Assembly: GCF_029688925.1 (NCBI RefSeq)
Contig: NZ_JARUKY010000018.1
Location: 25,824 to 89,823, forward strand
Direction of reading: 5' to 3'
Source of the DNA: Evansella sp. AB-P1
GTDB taxonomy: Bacteria > Bacillota > Bacilli > Bacillales > Salisediminibacteriaceae
DNA: 64,000 bases
Part shown: piece by piece, positions 1 to 8,393 of the stretch
Layout: the number at the start of each line of letters is the position of its first letter
How positions within the stretch are numbered: the first letter of the stretch is position 1
Notes under the pieces: generated by a model
Database searches by the model: none
The model's input: the letters and a program-made list of their open reading frames with translations, nothing else
What the model was told of the DNA's origin: nothing
Position numbers and translations under genes: made by a program

Positions 1-456
1 TGGTCTAATGAACAACCCCTTGCTTAACAATACATCTGCAGTTTTATTATAAAGGTCCAATGAATCTTGAATAGCTTTACTTAAAAAATCCCGAACATGA
101 CCCTGGGCAGAGGTTGCCAATGCTACTCCATACACCGATAACCCTACCTTCGCCATATTCTTTAGGTAATACAAATAAAAGGCATCGGAATACAAGCGGG
201 GAGCATTACCACTAACATCTTCTCCCATAAATCCAACTGGTAAAGGCTGACCATCATTTTTTAAAATAGTAATTGATTTTTGCAAACTTTGTTCGGATAT
301 AGTAAGTGCTAACTTTAATATTTCTTTAATATCTTGATCCTCTACATGTTGTAAAAATTGGTTCAATACGCAAATAGACATACTGTTGTTTTGATAGCTA
401 CTCCAAACAACGGCTAGTTCAGAAGCTGTCAAACGGATATCTTTCATTTCCGGCAT
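1..456 (-). CDS. DUF3231 family protein, partial (runs off the window edge)
   Basis: The frame is open from the ATG at 456 down to base 1, so only the N-terminal 152 codons are present. An AGGAGAGG ribosome site lies seven bases upstream of that ATG. The product starts MPEMKDIRLTASELAVVW and is a soluble helical protein. It aligns by eye with the protein at 15233-16213: both have an ASE(L/M)A..W start, an LP-x-P-x-GF segment and an S(D/E)xFxLxYxKNM segment. That pattern is typical of DUF3231, a Bacillaceae family with CotF-like, spore-coat-related helical domains. Role unknown; spore association is an inference from family distribution. Confidence 0.75.
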   Translation of the reverse strand, partial: MPEMKDIRLTASELAVVWSSYQNNSMSICVLNQFLQHVEDQDIKEILKLALTISEQSLQKSITILKNDGQPLPVGFMGEDVSGNAPRLYSDAFYLYYLKNMAKVGLSVYGVALATSAQGHVRDFLSKAIQDSLDLYNKTADVLLSKGLFIRP

Positions 457-697
457 AGGGTATCCTCTCCTAGTCCTAGTATCTTAATGATAATAATATC
501 TACCAAAAATAAAATTGTATTCAAAATGATATAGTGCCTTAAACGAAAGGTGCATATTTATACAATGCTTCTAATACATAGTTCCTGTGGTTTTGTCTTA
601 GAGTTTGGAGGAATTTCGAACAAATTTAGTTGAAAATTATATTGGATACATTTTTATTTACCAACGAATAATAAAAAGAAAAAGGAGCCTGTTATGA

Positions 698-1168
698 ATG
701 AAGATTCCAGCTATTGTACGACTATGCTTTTTTACGATCTCTATAATCTCACTGATTTTTTTGCCTAAAACATCACTAAAAAAATATTTACCTGTTTCTA
801 TTTTTACATCAACACTTGTCTTATTCGTCTGTGCATTGGCTATTCCTTACAAATTTTGGTCAATAAAAGGTGGCCTCTGGGAAAGAGTATGGAATGATTT
901 TAGCTTTGTTTTCGGACCATTTTTTGCCGGAACACTCTGGATCTTTCATCTGACCTATGGAAAATTCATTCGTTATATTGGGATTAATTCGTTCATGAAT
1001 TTGCTGCTAGCCTACCCATTAAGTACGATCATGCAAAAGTATAACGTATACAAGCTAAAGAACTTCAACAATCATCTCGTATTCCTAACATACTTTGCTT
1101 TTTCCTTTATCATTTATGGCTACCAAATGCTAATCGATCGTTCTGTAAAAATTGGTGTGGATCGGTGA
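698..1168 (+). CDS. Small multi-pass membrane protein, CBO0543-like
   Basis: 156 residues with about four hydrophobic segments (roughly 5-20, 30-50, 70-92, 125-145). AAAGGAG sits eleven bases before this ATG; an ATG four bases earlier opens only a short frame. The tryptophan-rich loop after the second segment (FWSIKGGLWERVWNDFSF) resembles the Bacillus/Clostridium family called CBO0543, of unknown function. It is the first of several such proteins between 0.7 and 9 kb. The reading frame ends just before a repeat-rich spacer. No enzymatic motif is visible. Confidence 0.6.
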   Translation: MKIPAIVRLCFFTISIISLIFLPKTSLKKYLPVSIFTSTLVLFVCALAIPYKFWSIKGGLWERVWNDFSFVFGPFFAGTLWIFHLTYGKFIRYIGINSFMNLLLAYPLSTIMQKYNVYKLKNFNNHLVFLTYFAFSFIIYGYQMLIDRSVKIGVDR

Positions 1169-1279
1169 TCGATGAGGAAGTCCTTCCTTGATCTTTCTGG
1201 AATTGCCGAATTGCCAGCAAATTAGGATTTGTGGGAATAAATGTGGTGCCAGTGTTCCTGCAAATAGGGGAGAAGGGGA

Positions 1280-1393
1280 TTTGCGGTAAGGGAGAAGTGG
1301 TTTTTATTAACAAGGAAGTCAACAAGACAATATTTGCTAGGTTTAAGCAGGAACCTAGAGCCTCAGAAAGCCTTAGAATCAGCAAATGCATAG
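1280..1393. repeat. Leader segment duplicated at 4680-4794
   Basis: About 115 bp immediately before a tandem array; it recurs at 4680-4794 before a second array with only scattered differences (shared landmarks GTGGTTTTTATTAA, AAGGAAGTCAACAA, TTTAAGCAGGAACCTAGAG, AATCAGCAAATGCATAG). A shorter third copy is at 5033-5070. The leader and array appear to have been copied as one unit. Confidence 0.85.
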
Positions 1394-1652
1394 CCAATAA
1401 GCCTGCAAAAGGAAAAAGGAGGTTTGCAGGCATATAGAGTGCAGCCAATAAGCCTGCAAACGGAAAAAGGAGGTTTGCAGGCATATAGAAGGGTGCCAAT
1501 AAGCCTGCAAACGTTGCTAAAGCCCATTTGCAGGCATATAGAAGGTAGCCAATAAGCCTGCAAAAGGAGAAAAGGCGAATTGCAGGCATATAGAGTGCAG
1601 CCAATAAGCCTACAAACGTTGCAAAAGCCCATTTGCAGTAAGATAGAAAACT
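1394..1652. repeat. Tandem array of five 51-53-bp hairpin repeats
   Basis: CCAATAAGCC starts at 1394, 1445, 1496, 1549 and 1601. Most units carry the inverted repeat CCTGCAAA ... TTTGCAGG around a purine-rich loop, followed by CATATAGAAGG or similar. Because the unit length is near a multiple of three, long spurious frames run through it on the minus strand. Spacers are repeated, so this is not CRISPR. Confidence 0.9.
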
Positions 1653-2007
1653 AAATGAGCCCCCACAAAACATATTTTTTCTCCTTTCCGAAGCTCAATA
1701 GTTGTTGTAGGTGTTCTGGACCATGAGAAAAAAACAATATTTGCTGGTTTTGCGTAGCAAAACTTTCAATTTCCAACATTAGAAAAGAAGGAATGAATGA
1801 TCGCAATATAGAATTGTAAATCAATGGCATGGAATAGAATGACAAAATATCGTATTTCCAATACAAAACAGCCTCCTGTCCAGCTGACCTACTAATCCAT
1901 AATAATGTTAGACCGATTAAACGATCGTTTAAACCAAGAGTCGCAGCATCTATTAATTTTTCACCGGAATGGAATATAAACCTTCACAAAACTCATGGAG
2001 GAGAAAA
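1653..2007. other. Intergenic, no recognised gene
   Basis: 355 bp between the array and the next gene. A 71-codon minus-strand frame (1651-1866) lacks a good ribosome site and any family resemblance. The last part carries the ribosome site of the 2008 gene. Confidence 0.5.
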
Positions 2008-2259
2008 ATGAAAAAACTAGAATTCAAAGTAGAGTACATTCCAGGAATTATTGCCTTCTTAGTAACCATCGTCTTATTTACTGGAATAATGTTTCAGCTT
2101 TTTTCACAAACAGATATCCTCACGTTTTCATTAATAATTGGTTTCCTCGTCGTCCTAACCATTGATATTAAAAAAGGTAATTTCAAAAAGAAAGAAAAGA
2201 CAATTCCAATAAGATATGGCACCATGATAGGCTTGTTTTGTCTTTTAACCTTTCTTTGA
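2008..2259 (+). CDS. Small two-helix membrane protein, hypothetical
   Basis: 83 residues starting MKKLEFKVEYIPG. The start was chosen because GGAGGAG lies five bases upstream; an in-frame ATG 39 bases earlier has no ribosome site. There are two hydrophobic helices (about 12-32 and 38-53), a lysine-rich loop, and a third short hydrophobic end. Probably a cytoplasmic-membrane protein. No family recognised. The next gene begins 76 bases downstream and may be cotranscribed. Confidence 0.6.
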   Translation: MKKLEFKVEYIPGIIAFLVTIVLFTGIMFQLFSQTDILTFSLIIGFLVVLTIDIKKGNFKKKEKTIPIRYGTMIGLFCLLTFL

Positions 2260-2335
2260 AACTAATAAAATTTTTTTCGGAAATCTAGGGGTGTTAAAAA
2301 GAGGGGTAAAATAAAACAGAAAAGAGAGATGTAAG

Positions 2336-2839
2336 ATGAACATCGAATTATTTTTACCAGTTATTTTTCTATTAGTCATTGCAATTTTTATTACCTTCTT
2401 CCTATTAACCAAAATGAACGATAAAGCTAAAAAGCGAATTTTTATATTTATTCCAATCGTACTCCTACTGGCGTTTGCCATGACATATATTCCTCACAGT
2501 GTCGTGAGCATGGAGCCTAATAAAGTATCTAAAATAACAATTTTTGACGGAAATACTGGCTACGATATTGAGATTACTGATGAAGACCAGATCGATCACA
2601 TCATAACGAACTTAAATGCCGTAACCTTTCAAAAGGGGAAATCCTCCTTCGGCTACATGGGCTATAGTTTCCGAACGACCATTTACAACCAAAAAAGGAA
2701 GCGACTGAAAGATTTTATCATTAATTCGAACGATACAATCAGATACAAAGGTTTTTTCTACACCGACAAAGCACAGTCCATCGACTATGATTACATCAAG
2801 GATCTCATTAGTGAAAAAATAAAAAGCGAGACGAATTAG
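2336..2839 (+). CDS. Membrane-anchored protein with extracytoplasmic domain, hypothetical
   Basis: 167 residues. Two N-terminal hydrophobic helices (about 5-25 and 35-52) are followed by a soluble beta-rich domain of about 110 residues (KVSKITIFDGNTGYDIEITD onward), likely outside the membrane. A GAGAGATG ribosome site precedes the ATG. The soluble part looks like the small stress/cell-envelope domains common in Bacillus hypothetical proteins, but I cannot name the family. Confidence 0.6.
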   Translation: MNIELFLPVIFLLVIAIFITFFLLTKMNDKAKKRIFIFIPIVLLLAFAMTYIPHSVVSMEPNKVSKITIFDGNTGYDIEITDEDQIDHIITNLNAVTFQKGKSSFGYMGYSFRTTIYNQKRKRLKDFIINSNDTIRYKGFFYTDKAQSIDYDYIKDLISEKIKSETN

Positions 2840-2940
2840 CACGTTCACTATTACTCATTTAATTGGGAAATAAGCTTTCCGGTCCAGAACGCAATACTGT
2901 CAAAAAAAATTTAATGAAATGCCCTATATTGACGAATACT

Positions 2941-2972
2941 AACCCTAATCCATTTACGGAATAGGGGTTTTT
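2941..2972 (+). terminator. Terminator-like hairpin directly before the next start codon
   Basis: AACCCTAAT and ATAGGGGTT pair around a short loop and are followed by seven Ts, then the ATG at 2975. The 3' arm (AGGGG) is also the only ribosome site for the gene at 2975. Confidence 0.45.
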
Positions 2973-2974
2973 TT

Positions 2975-3826
2975 ATGTTTATTCGTAGAAAAAAATGGAA
3001 CAAATATCCGTATATCATTTTGTTTATCTTCCACTCCGCAATGCTCATTTTCACTTTCTATAAAAAGAAGGATAGAAAATCACTATCTGTGTTACTCTTC
3101 TCCATTATGGGTATGGCTTTTATTTTTGACTATTTTGTACTTTCATTTTTCCGAGGGTATACGTATAGACCGAAATTTTTAAGAAACAAGCACCTAGATA
3201 GTGTATTGGGGGCTACTCTGTCCCAAGCGATTTATGTTCCGTTCACAGCACTATTTATTACAGCCTTTCAGCTAGGATGGAAAGTGAAATGGCTTTTTAC
3301 CCTTTATTTTGTTGCCGTAGAAAGCATATTTGAATTTTTAGGAATTTACAAACGTAAGTGGTGGAAAAAAACATATACATTTCTTCTAATCCCAGTATAT
3401 TTTTTCATCACCGATAAATGGTGGCAGCTGTTAAAAAGCGATAATCCACCTATTAAAATTATATCCTTATATAATATTTTCCACTTCATATGTATCAATG
3501 GAATTTTTATATTAGAGGTTCTAGGAAAAATACGATTCGGTTACTCCATGAAAAAACAAATAAAAATTATCCCAACATATGTTAGCATTCTTGCCTTTAT
3601 TCGAACATGGACCATAATAAAGTGCAGTCAGTGGGCAAGGGTTTTATGGATGATAGCAGTATTAGGAGTGGATAGAATTCTATTTAGATTAGGAGTAATA
3701 AGAGCAAAATCCATGTACCCATTAACATTTATTCATATAGTAACGCTTATCTTAGGTAACATATTTAAGAAATGGATCGAAGAAAGTGGCAAAACTACCG
3801 AAGACCATCACCAACAAAAAGCATAA
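2975..3826 (+). CDS. Multi-pass membrane protein, CBO0543-like, hypothetical
   Basis: 283 residues with seven or eight hydrophobic segments and basic, tryptophan-rich loops (KRKWWKK, DKWWQLL). The N-terminus is basic (FIRRKKWNKYP), consistent with a cytoplasmic start. The central segment resembles the CBO0543-like proteins nearby but the protein is longer, perhaps a duplicated version. The only ribosome site is AGGGG within the hairpin at 2941-2972, so translation could depend on that RNA fold. Function unknown. Confidence 0.6.
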   Translation: MFIRRKKWNKYPYIILFIFHSAMLIFTFYKKKDRKSLSVLLFSIMGMAFIFDYFVLSFFRGYTYRPKFLRNKHLDSVLGATLSQAIYVPFTALFITAFQLGWKVKWLFTLYFVAVESIFEFLGIYKRKWWKKTYTFLLIPVYFFITDKWWQLLKSDNPPIKIISLYNIFHFICINGIFILEVLGKIRFGYSMKKQIKIIPTYVSILAFIRTWTIIKCSQWARVLWMIAVLGVDRILFRLGVIRAKSMYPLTFIHIVTLILGNIFKKWIEESGKTTEDHHQQKA

Positions 3827-3929
3827 ATATTTGTTAAAAAATAGGATATGTTATGTAAAAGAAATTTAGAGAAAATACATTTATAAAGCTTAAATCACAT
3901 TAAAGTCGTAAAGAAAAAGGGCGGACATC

Positions 3930-4445
3930 ATGATCCACTTATCAATAAAACTATTGTTTGTACTAGCAGCATGGAAGTGGGGAGATTGGAGAAATTGGCA
4001 GAAATATTATCCAACAATACTATTCTTCATCCTCGGAGACCTAGCGTACAATTACATCTTTTACGATTACACACTATGGGAGTTCGACGAAAGAATCCCT
4101 TTATTAAAGTATGATACATTTTTAGTTTTTTCGTTTATGCTGTTGCGATACCCGGCAACAGTGCTCATTTTCCTCGGAAAATTTCCAAAAGGTATGGCTA
4201 AGGGAACTGCCTGGATTTCACTTTGGGTCATCATTTACATCGGATTAGAGATGTTTGATCTAAAAATGGGTCTAATCGAGCATCACAACGGCTGGAACTT
4301 ATTGTGGTCTTTCGTATTCGACATTATGTTATTTGTTATTATAAAAATCCATCATCACCGCCCAATCATAGCCTGGGCCCTTACAATTATCTGCAGCATC
4401 ATATTATGGAACCTACTAAACGTACCAATAGATATCTTAAAATAG
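3930..4445 (+). CDS. CBO0543-type membrane protein
   Basis: 171 residues with about five membrane segments and the aromatic motifs typical of this family: WGDWRNWQKYYPTILFF near the N-terminus, a YDYTLWEFD loop, and a late GWNLLWSFVFDIMLF helix. A GGGCGG ribosome site lies about six bases before the ATG. The family is widespread in spore-formers and has no assigned function. It is a paralog of the gene at 5322-5786. Confidence 0.65.
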   Translation: MIHLSIKLLFVLAAWKWGDWRNWQKYYPTILFFILGDLAYNYIFYDYTLWEFDERIPLLKYDTFLVFSFMLLRYPATVLIFLGKFPKGMAKGTAWISLWVIIYIGLEMFDLKMGLIEHHNGWNLLWSFVFDIMLFVIIKIHHHRPIIAWALTIICSIILWNLLNVPIDILK

Positions 4446-4493
4446 CGCATCCGTTTAGTGGGGAGGGGAGGACTCTGTCAATGATGGGGTAGT

Positions 4494-4635
4494 TTGTTTG
4501 CTCATAGAAAGCGGAAACCTGCTCATAGAACGAGGAAACAGGATCACAGAAAATGGAAATGCTCATAGAAAGTGGAAAAACTGATCATGGATTTTGAAAA
4601 TTTGCTCATAGAACTCCCACTCTTGCTCATAGTGC
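4494..4635. repeat. CTCATAGAA-type short repeats, degenerate
   Basis: GCTCATAGAA(A/C)G(C/A)GGAAA motifs recur roughly every 20-24 bp. Same family as the regular 21-bp array at 8199-8392. Confidence 0.75.
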
Positions 4636-4679
4636 AGTATAAAGAAGCCACCAATATTCCCGCAAACGGTGAAAATGGT

Positions 4680-4794
4680 ATTTGAGGTAAGGTAGACGTG
4701 GTTTTTATTAAAAAGGAAGTCAACAAAACAATATTTGCTAAGTTTAAGCAGGAACCTAGAGCTATAGCAAGCCTTAGAATCAGCAAATGCATAG
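4680..4794. repeat. Second copy of the array leader segment
   Basis: Copy of 1280-1393 in the same orientation, again directly before a tandem array. Confidence 0.85.
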
Positions 4795-5054
4795 CCAATA
4801 AGCCTGCAAAAGGGAAAGAGCAGGTTTGCAGGAAGATAGAAGGCGTCCAATAAGCCTGCAAAAGGGTAAAAGAGGATTTGCAGGAAGATAGAAGCCCGCC
4901 AATGAGCCTGCAAACGGGAAAAAGAAGATTTGCAGGAAGATAGAGGGTAGCCAATAAGCCTGCAAAAGGGAAAAAGCAGGTTTGCAGTAAAATAGAAGCA
5001 ATCAATGTCCCTTCAAAAGGGTAAAGTCCAAATTTGCTAATTTTAAGCAGGAAC
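4795..5054. repeat. Tandem array of five 52-bp hairpin repeats
   Basis: Units start at 4795, 4847, 4899, 4951 and 5003, exactly 52 bp apart. The hairpin core CCTGCAAA ... TTTGCAGG is as in the 1394 array, but the junction reads GGAAGATAGA instead of GGCATATAGA. Downstream, 5055-5150 holds further degenerate fragments. Confidence 0.9.
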
Positions 5055-5154
5055 CTAGAGCCGCAGAAAGCCATAGAAACAAAAACCTACAAACACAGAA
5101 AAGCAGGTTTGCAGTAACATAAGAAGCCCCCAATGTTCCTGCCAAAAACCAAAC

Positions 5155-5262
5155 CCGATCATAGAACTTCGACTCTTGCTCATAGACCTAAAATCCATCC
5201 CCAAATCCCCAAATCCCCAAATCCGATCATAGAACACCAAAACCGGCTCATAGACCCAAAAA
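5155..5262. repeat. CTCATAGA/GATCATAGA repeats
   Basis: Degenerate members of the 21-bp family at about 5158, 5178, 5225 and 5247, ending about 60 bp before the start of the next gene. Confidence 0.65.
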
Positions 5263-5321
5263 TCTCACCATACATAATCCCACTCAACCCCGGGCACCTT
5301 AAACAAAAAAGGAAAATGACA

Positions 5322-5786
5322 ATGATCGGACTCATACTAGCAATCATAATATTCAACACCATCGCCTTCAAAACAAACAAACGCCTAACAGGCAACCAAA
5401 TCCTACACATCTGGATGTTCACCATCGCACTTATCCAAACCTTCGACATCATCGTCGACTACAAATATCACGGCTACTGGTACTTCACCAAAAACATCGA
5501 CTGGGCAGGCCTACTCCCAAACACACTACTCATCGCCCCAGTCAACATGATGTTCCTAAACTGGTACCCACTCAAACAACCCATCACCAAACACATCCAA
5601 TACATCACCATCTGGGTCCTAGCCATCCTCATCTACGAACTAATCGCCCTCCTCCCACACCCATGGGGCTACTTCCACTACGGCTGGTGGAAATTCACCT
5701 ACTCCATCCTATTCGACCCAATCCTCTTCCTCACCATCCTCGGCTACTACAAATTCGTACAAAAGCTCGAAACCCAACCCCAATAA
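5322..5786 (+). CDS. CBO0543-type membrane protein with C-rich codon use
   Basis: 154 residues from the ATG at 5322, chosen because AAAAGGA lies eight bases upstream; the open frame extends 5' only through repeats. Four hydrophobic segments and the aromatic pattern YKYHGYWYF ... NWYPL ... YELIALLPHPWGYFHYGWW match the paralog at 3930-4445. Codon use is unlike its neighbours: third positions are mostly C (ATC, ACC, TAC, CTC) and the coding strand is poor in G. That suggests a different origin or mutational history. Function unknown. Confidence 0.65.
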   Translation: MIGLILAIIIFNTIAFKTNKRLTGNQILHIWMFTIALIQTFDIIVDYKYHGYWYFTKNIDWAGLLPNTLLIAPVNMMFLNWYPLKQPITKHIQYITIWVLAILIYELIALLPHPWGYFHYGWWKFTYSILFDPILFLTILGYYKFVQKLETQPQ

Positions 5787-5960
5787 CCATTTGTGTAAAC
5801 ATAGACACAGCCACAAAAGGGAAGATAGAGACCCATACTCTATCTCCCGTCACCCACCCCTTCAGCAACAATCCTCATCCGGAAACTACTAATTTAATAA
5901 TAAAGTCTACCCTGAAAATACACGGTATGAAAGCAAAATGAAGTATCGACAAAAATAATT

Positions 5961-6010
5961 ATTTTCATCCTCCATGGTGAAAGTTTTTCTTACATAGGCG
6001 GTCTACCCTG
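5961..6010 (-). repeat. Dispersed CCATGG-GTATGAAAATTTTC repeat, copy 1
   Basis: About 50 bp; read on the minus strand it has the form GTAGAC-C-CATGnAAGn...CACCATGGnGGATGAAAAT. Other copies: 6658-6710, 9016-9060, 25333-25386, 26733-26780, 26902-26958 and part at 31460-31492. Confidence 0.75.
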
Positions 6011-6029
6011 AAAATACGATAGAAGGTCG

Positions 6030-6594
6030 CCAATAAGCCTGCAAAAGGGAAAAGGAAGGTTTGCGGTAATATAGAAGGTCGCCAATAAGCCTGCAAATCG
6101 GAAAAAGAAGGTTTGCAGGAATATAGAAGGTCGCCAATAAGCCTGCAAAAGGGAAAAGGAGATTTGCAGGCGTATAGAAGCGATCCAATAAGCCCGCAAA
6201 TCGGAAAAAGAAGGTTTGCAGGAATATAGAAGGTCGCCAATAAGCCTGCAAAAGGGAAAAGGAGATTTGCAGGCGTATAGAAGCGATCCAATAAGCCTGC
6301 AAAAGGGAAAAGGAGATTTGCAGGCGTATAGAAGCGATCCAATAAGCCTGCAAAAGGGAAAAGGAGATTTGCAAGGCGTATAGAAGCGATCCAATAAGCC
6401 TGCAAAAGGAAAAAAGAGATTTGCAGGCGTATAGAAGGTCGCCAATAAGCCTGCAAAAGGGAAAAGGAGATTTGCAGGCGTATAGAAGCGATCCAATAAG
6501 CCTGCAAAAGGAAAAAAGGAGATTTGCAGGCGTATAGAAGGTCGCCAATAAGCTTGCAAAAGGGAAAAGGAGATTTGCAGGCGTATAGAAGGTC
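6030..6594. repeat. Tandem array of eleven 51-52-bp hairpin repeats
   Basis: CCAATAAGC starts at 6030, 6082, 6134, 6185, 6237, 6288, 6339, 6391, 6442, 6493 and 6544, with a broken twelfth at 6595. Each unit is an inverted repeat GCCTGCAAA ... TTTGCAGGC around GGGAAAAGGAGA, joined by a linker GTATAGAAG(CGAT/GTCG). Two linker types and two hairpin variants alternate. All three minus-strand frames are open through it; these are not considered genes. Copies of the 50-bp dispersed repeat in the same orientation bracket the array. Confidence 0.92.
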
Positions 6595-6657
6595 GCCATT
6601 GTTACCGCAAATGATGGAAAAACAAAAATACGGTAAGAATGAAGCCGCTAGATAGAA

Positions 6658-6710
6658 AATTTTCATCCCCCATGGTGCAAATCTCCACTTGCATGGGGAG
6701 TCTACTCTAA
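6658..6710 (-). repeat. Dispersed CCATGG-GTATGAAAATTTTC repeat, copy 2
   Basis: Same orientation as the copy at 5961-6010, so the eleven-unit array lies between two direct repeats. Confidence 0.75.
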
Positions 6711-6779
6711 GAAAAGAAGTGAAACCTTTGAACCAGAATTAACGACTACTATAGAAACAGGAATCGAAAGGGGAATAAT

Positions 6780-7265
6780 ATGCGAAAACTGTTATTTGTT
6801 TTTACAACGTTGATCCTTCTCAGCGCGTGTAATTCAACAGCAAATGTCTTTCCTAAAGAAAAACCGGATGACTTTGCCTTTTCCTTAAAATATGGGATAA
6901 CAGCAGCAAATGAGTTAAATACGTATGACAACACGTTCACCAAAGATTTAATCCAAGATGGAACCGCAACAACAGACATGGAACTTTCCAATGAAGAAAT
7001 GGAGGCAATTTACGAAAAATTTAGAAGTGTGGACGTTCTAAGCTTGCCAGAAGAAGAAAGTGGCTCCCCATGCATGGACCCGTATAACCGATACGAACTC
7101 ACCATGACCGTAGATGGTGAGCAGTACAATTTAGAGTGGGACACATCTTGCACATCGAGAGCCCTCAATAAATGGGAAGACACAATGGAATATATCATTC
7201 TAGACATTATTTTTACAAAAGAAGAGTACCGTGCACTACCAGAAGCCACTGGCGGCTACGATTGA
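6780..7265 (+). CDS. Lipoprotein, hypothetical
   Basis: 161 residues. A short basic start (MRKLL), a hydrophobic stretch and the lipobox LLSAC, with Cys17 as the acylation site, indicate a membrane-anchored lipoprotein. The mature part is acidic and ends in a domain with two cysteines (SPCMDPYNRYEL and DTSCTSRAL) that could form a disulfide. AAAGGGG lies a few bases upstream of the ATG. No family recognised; the gene stands alone and ends at a strong hairpin. Confidence 0.65.
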   Translation: MRKLLFVFTTLILLSACNSTANVFPKEKPDDFAFSLKYGITAANELNTYDNTFTKDLIQDGTATTDMELSNEEMEAIYEKFRSVDVLSLPEEESGSPCMDPYNRYELTMTVDGEQYNLEWDTSCTSRALNKWEDTMEYIILDIIFTKEEYRALPEATGGYD

Positions 7266-7291
7266 TAAACAACTCATAGACCCACACCCCG

Positions 7292-7328
7292 CACCGCAAA
7301 CGCTAGCACCAATCTAGCGTTTGCGGTG
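7292..7328. terminator. Perfect 15-bp hairpin between convergent genes
   Basis: CACCGCAAACGCTAG and its exact complement flank a seven-base loop. No clear T-tract follows, but the place between two convergent genes fits a bidirectional terminator. Confidence 0.6.
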
Positions 7329-7380
7329 TTATAACCTGTGCAGCATTCACGAATGCTCCAGTGGAAATGAGGATGCAGCT

Positions 7381-7995
7381 TTATTTTTTCCCGCGTTCGC
7401 TTTTGGCAATGCTGTGATACAGTCCGTTCTTAATATTGCTAAACGTGACCTCCACAATTTCCTTGCCAGTGTCACCGTACTCCATGTACATAGTCGATAA
7501 AAAGTTAATGACCTGCGCTGCATTTTTTTCAAAATTCCAGGAAACATGATGGAAGCTGCAGTCCTCCATGTGGAAGTAGCCCTCACCTTTATACACTAAC
7601 GTACATTTATCAAAATGACAGCTACGAAATTCCTTGTTGTCGATGTTGATGACCTTATTTGTAAATGTTTGATTATGGAATGACTCAATTTTTTCCTCAT
7701 CAGCTCCTTGTTTTTCATTCGCGTAAGGATCCACTTTAATCCGATTCAACGTTTTTACAAAAAGCCGTTCGTCCTCATAATCGCTAGGGGCGTAGAGCAC
7801 CTTAGGGTTGAAATTCAGCGTCAAAAAAAACAGGACGACGAGCAAAATAGGAAAGCCGATGACAAACAGAATGAAAATCGGCTGCAAACTCTCGTCAACA
7901 ATAGCAAGCGCTGACAGCATCGCCACCTCAGCAAGGCCAGCGAACAAACCAATCACGGTCAACGGATTGCCAATTCTCCCAGAAGTCTTCGTCAT
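7381..7995 (-). CDS. Membrane protein with pentapeptide-like tail, hypothetical
   Basis: 204 residues from the ATG at 7995, preceded by GGGGAGGA; an upstream in-frame ATG would add 36 residues without a ribosome site. Two membrane helices (about 10-33 and 39-60) are followed by a cytoplasmic or surface domain. The segment NKEFRSCHFDKCTLVYKGEG then YFHMEDCSFHHVSW resembles pentapeptide-type beta structure. Function unknown. Confidence 0.65.
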   Translation of the reverse strand: MTKTSGRIGNPLTVIGLFAGLAEVAMLSALAIVDESLQPIFILFVIGFPILLVVLFFLTLNFNPKVLYAPSDYEDERLFVKTLNRIKVDPYANEKQGADEEKIESFHNQTFTNKVINIDNKEFRSCHFDKCTLVYKGEGYFHMEDCSFHHVSWNFEKNAAQVINFLSTMYMEYGDTGKEIVEVTFSNIKNGLYHSIAKSERGKK

Positions 7996-8198
7996 AATCC
8001 AATTCCTCCCCGAACGTTTGCAAACGCCCTTTATACCTATCCATAAGCAGGGGAGAGGAAAACATGACAAGAAATAATGCAGGGAAAAATGGACACCAGC
8101 CATTCACCGAACTAAGTTTAAGGTAGGGAAACTAGTTGGAACCAGGGGGGAGTTTACTCATCGGATCGGCGAACATGCATAAAGGAACGTGGAACCTG

Positions 8199-8392
8199 CT
8201 CATAGAACCGTGGAACTTGCTCATAGGAGGCGGAAACCTGCTCATAGAAAGTGGAAACCGGATCATAGTACGTTGAAACTTGATCATAGAAAGCGGAAAC
8301 TTGCTCATAGAAAGCGGAAATGCTCATAGAACCGTGGAACTTGCTCATAGGAGGCGGAAACCTGCTCATAGAACGAGGAAATTCGATCATAG
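8199..8392. repeat. Ten-unit array with 21-bp period
   Basis: (C/A)TCATAG starts at 8199, 8220, 8241, 8262, 8283, 8304, 8323, 8344, 8365 and 8386: eight of the nine intervals are exactly 21 bp. Consensus CTCATAGAAnGnGGAAACnTG. Two composite units are repeated (ACCGTGGAACTT followed by GGAGGCGGAAACCT occurs twice). The minus-strand frame through it reads as heptads and is regarded as spurious. Confidence 0.9.
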
Positions 8393-8393
8393 A

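Noticed and set aside
1651..1866. 71-codon minus-strand frame between array and membrane protein
   Set aside because: No ribosome site or recognisable family.
6030..6594. CRISPR-like regular repeats with about 20-bp linkers
   Set aside because: The linkers are themselves repeated, the units contain an internal hairpin, and no cas gene is in the window. The same holds for the arrays at 1394, 4795, 13179 and 26245.
5965..6666. Long minus-strand open frames through the arrays (also 1110-1673, 4544-5074, 26197-26532)
   Set aside because: The unit length near a multiple of three and the lack of stop codons in the unit keep all frames open at once; there are no ribosome sites and the peptides are only repeats.
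8154..8390. Minus-strand heptad protein in the 21-bp array
   Set aside because: It is an effect of a repeat length divisible by three; no ribosome site; degenerate copies elsewhere do not keep the frame.
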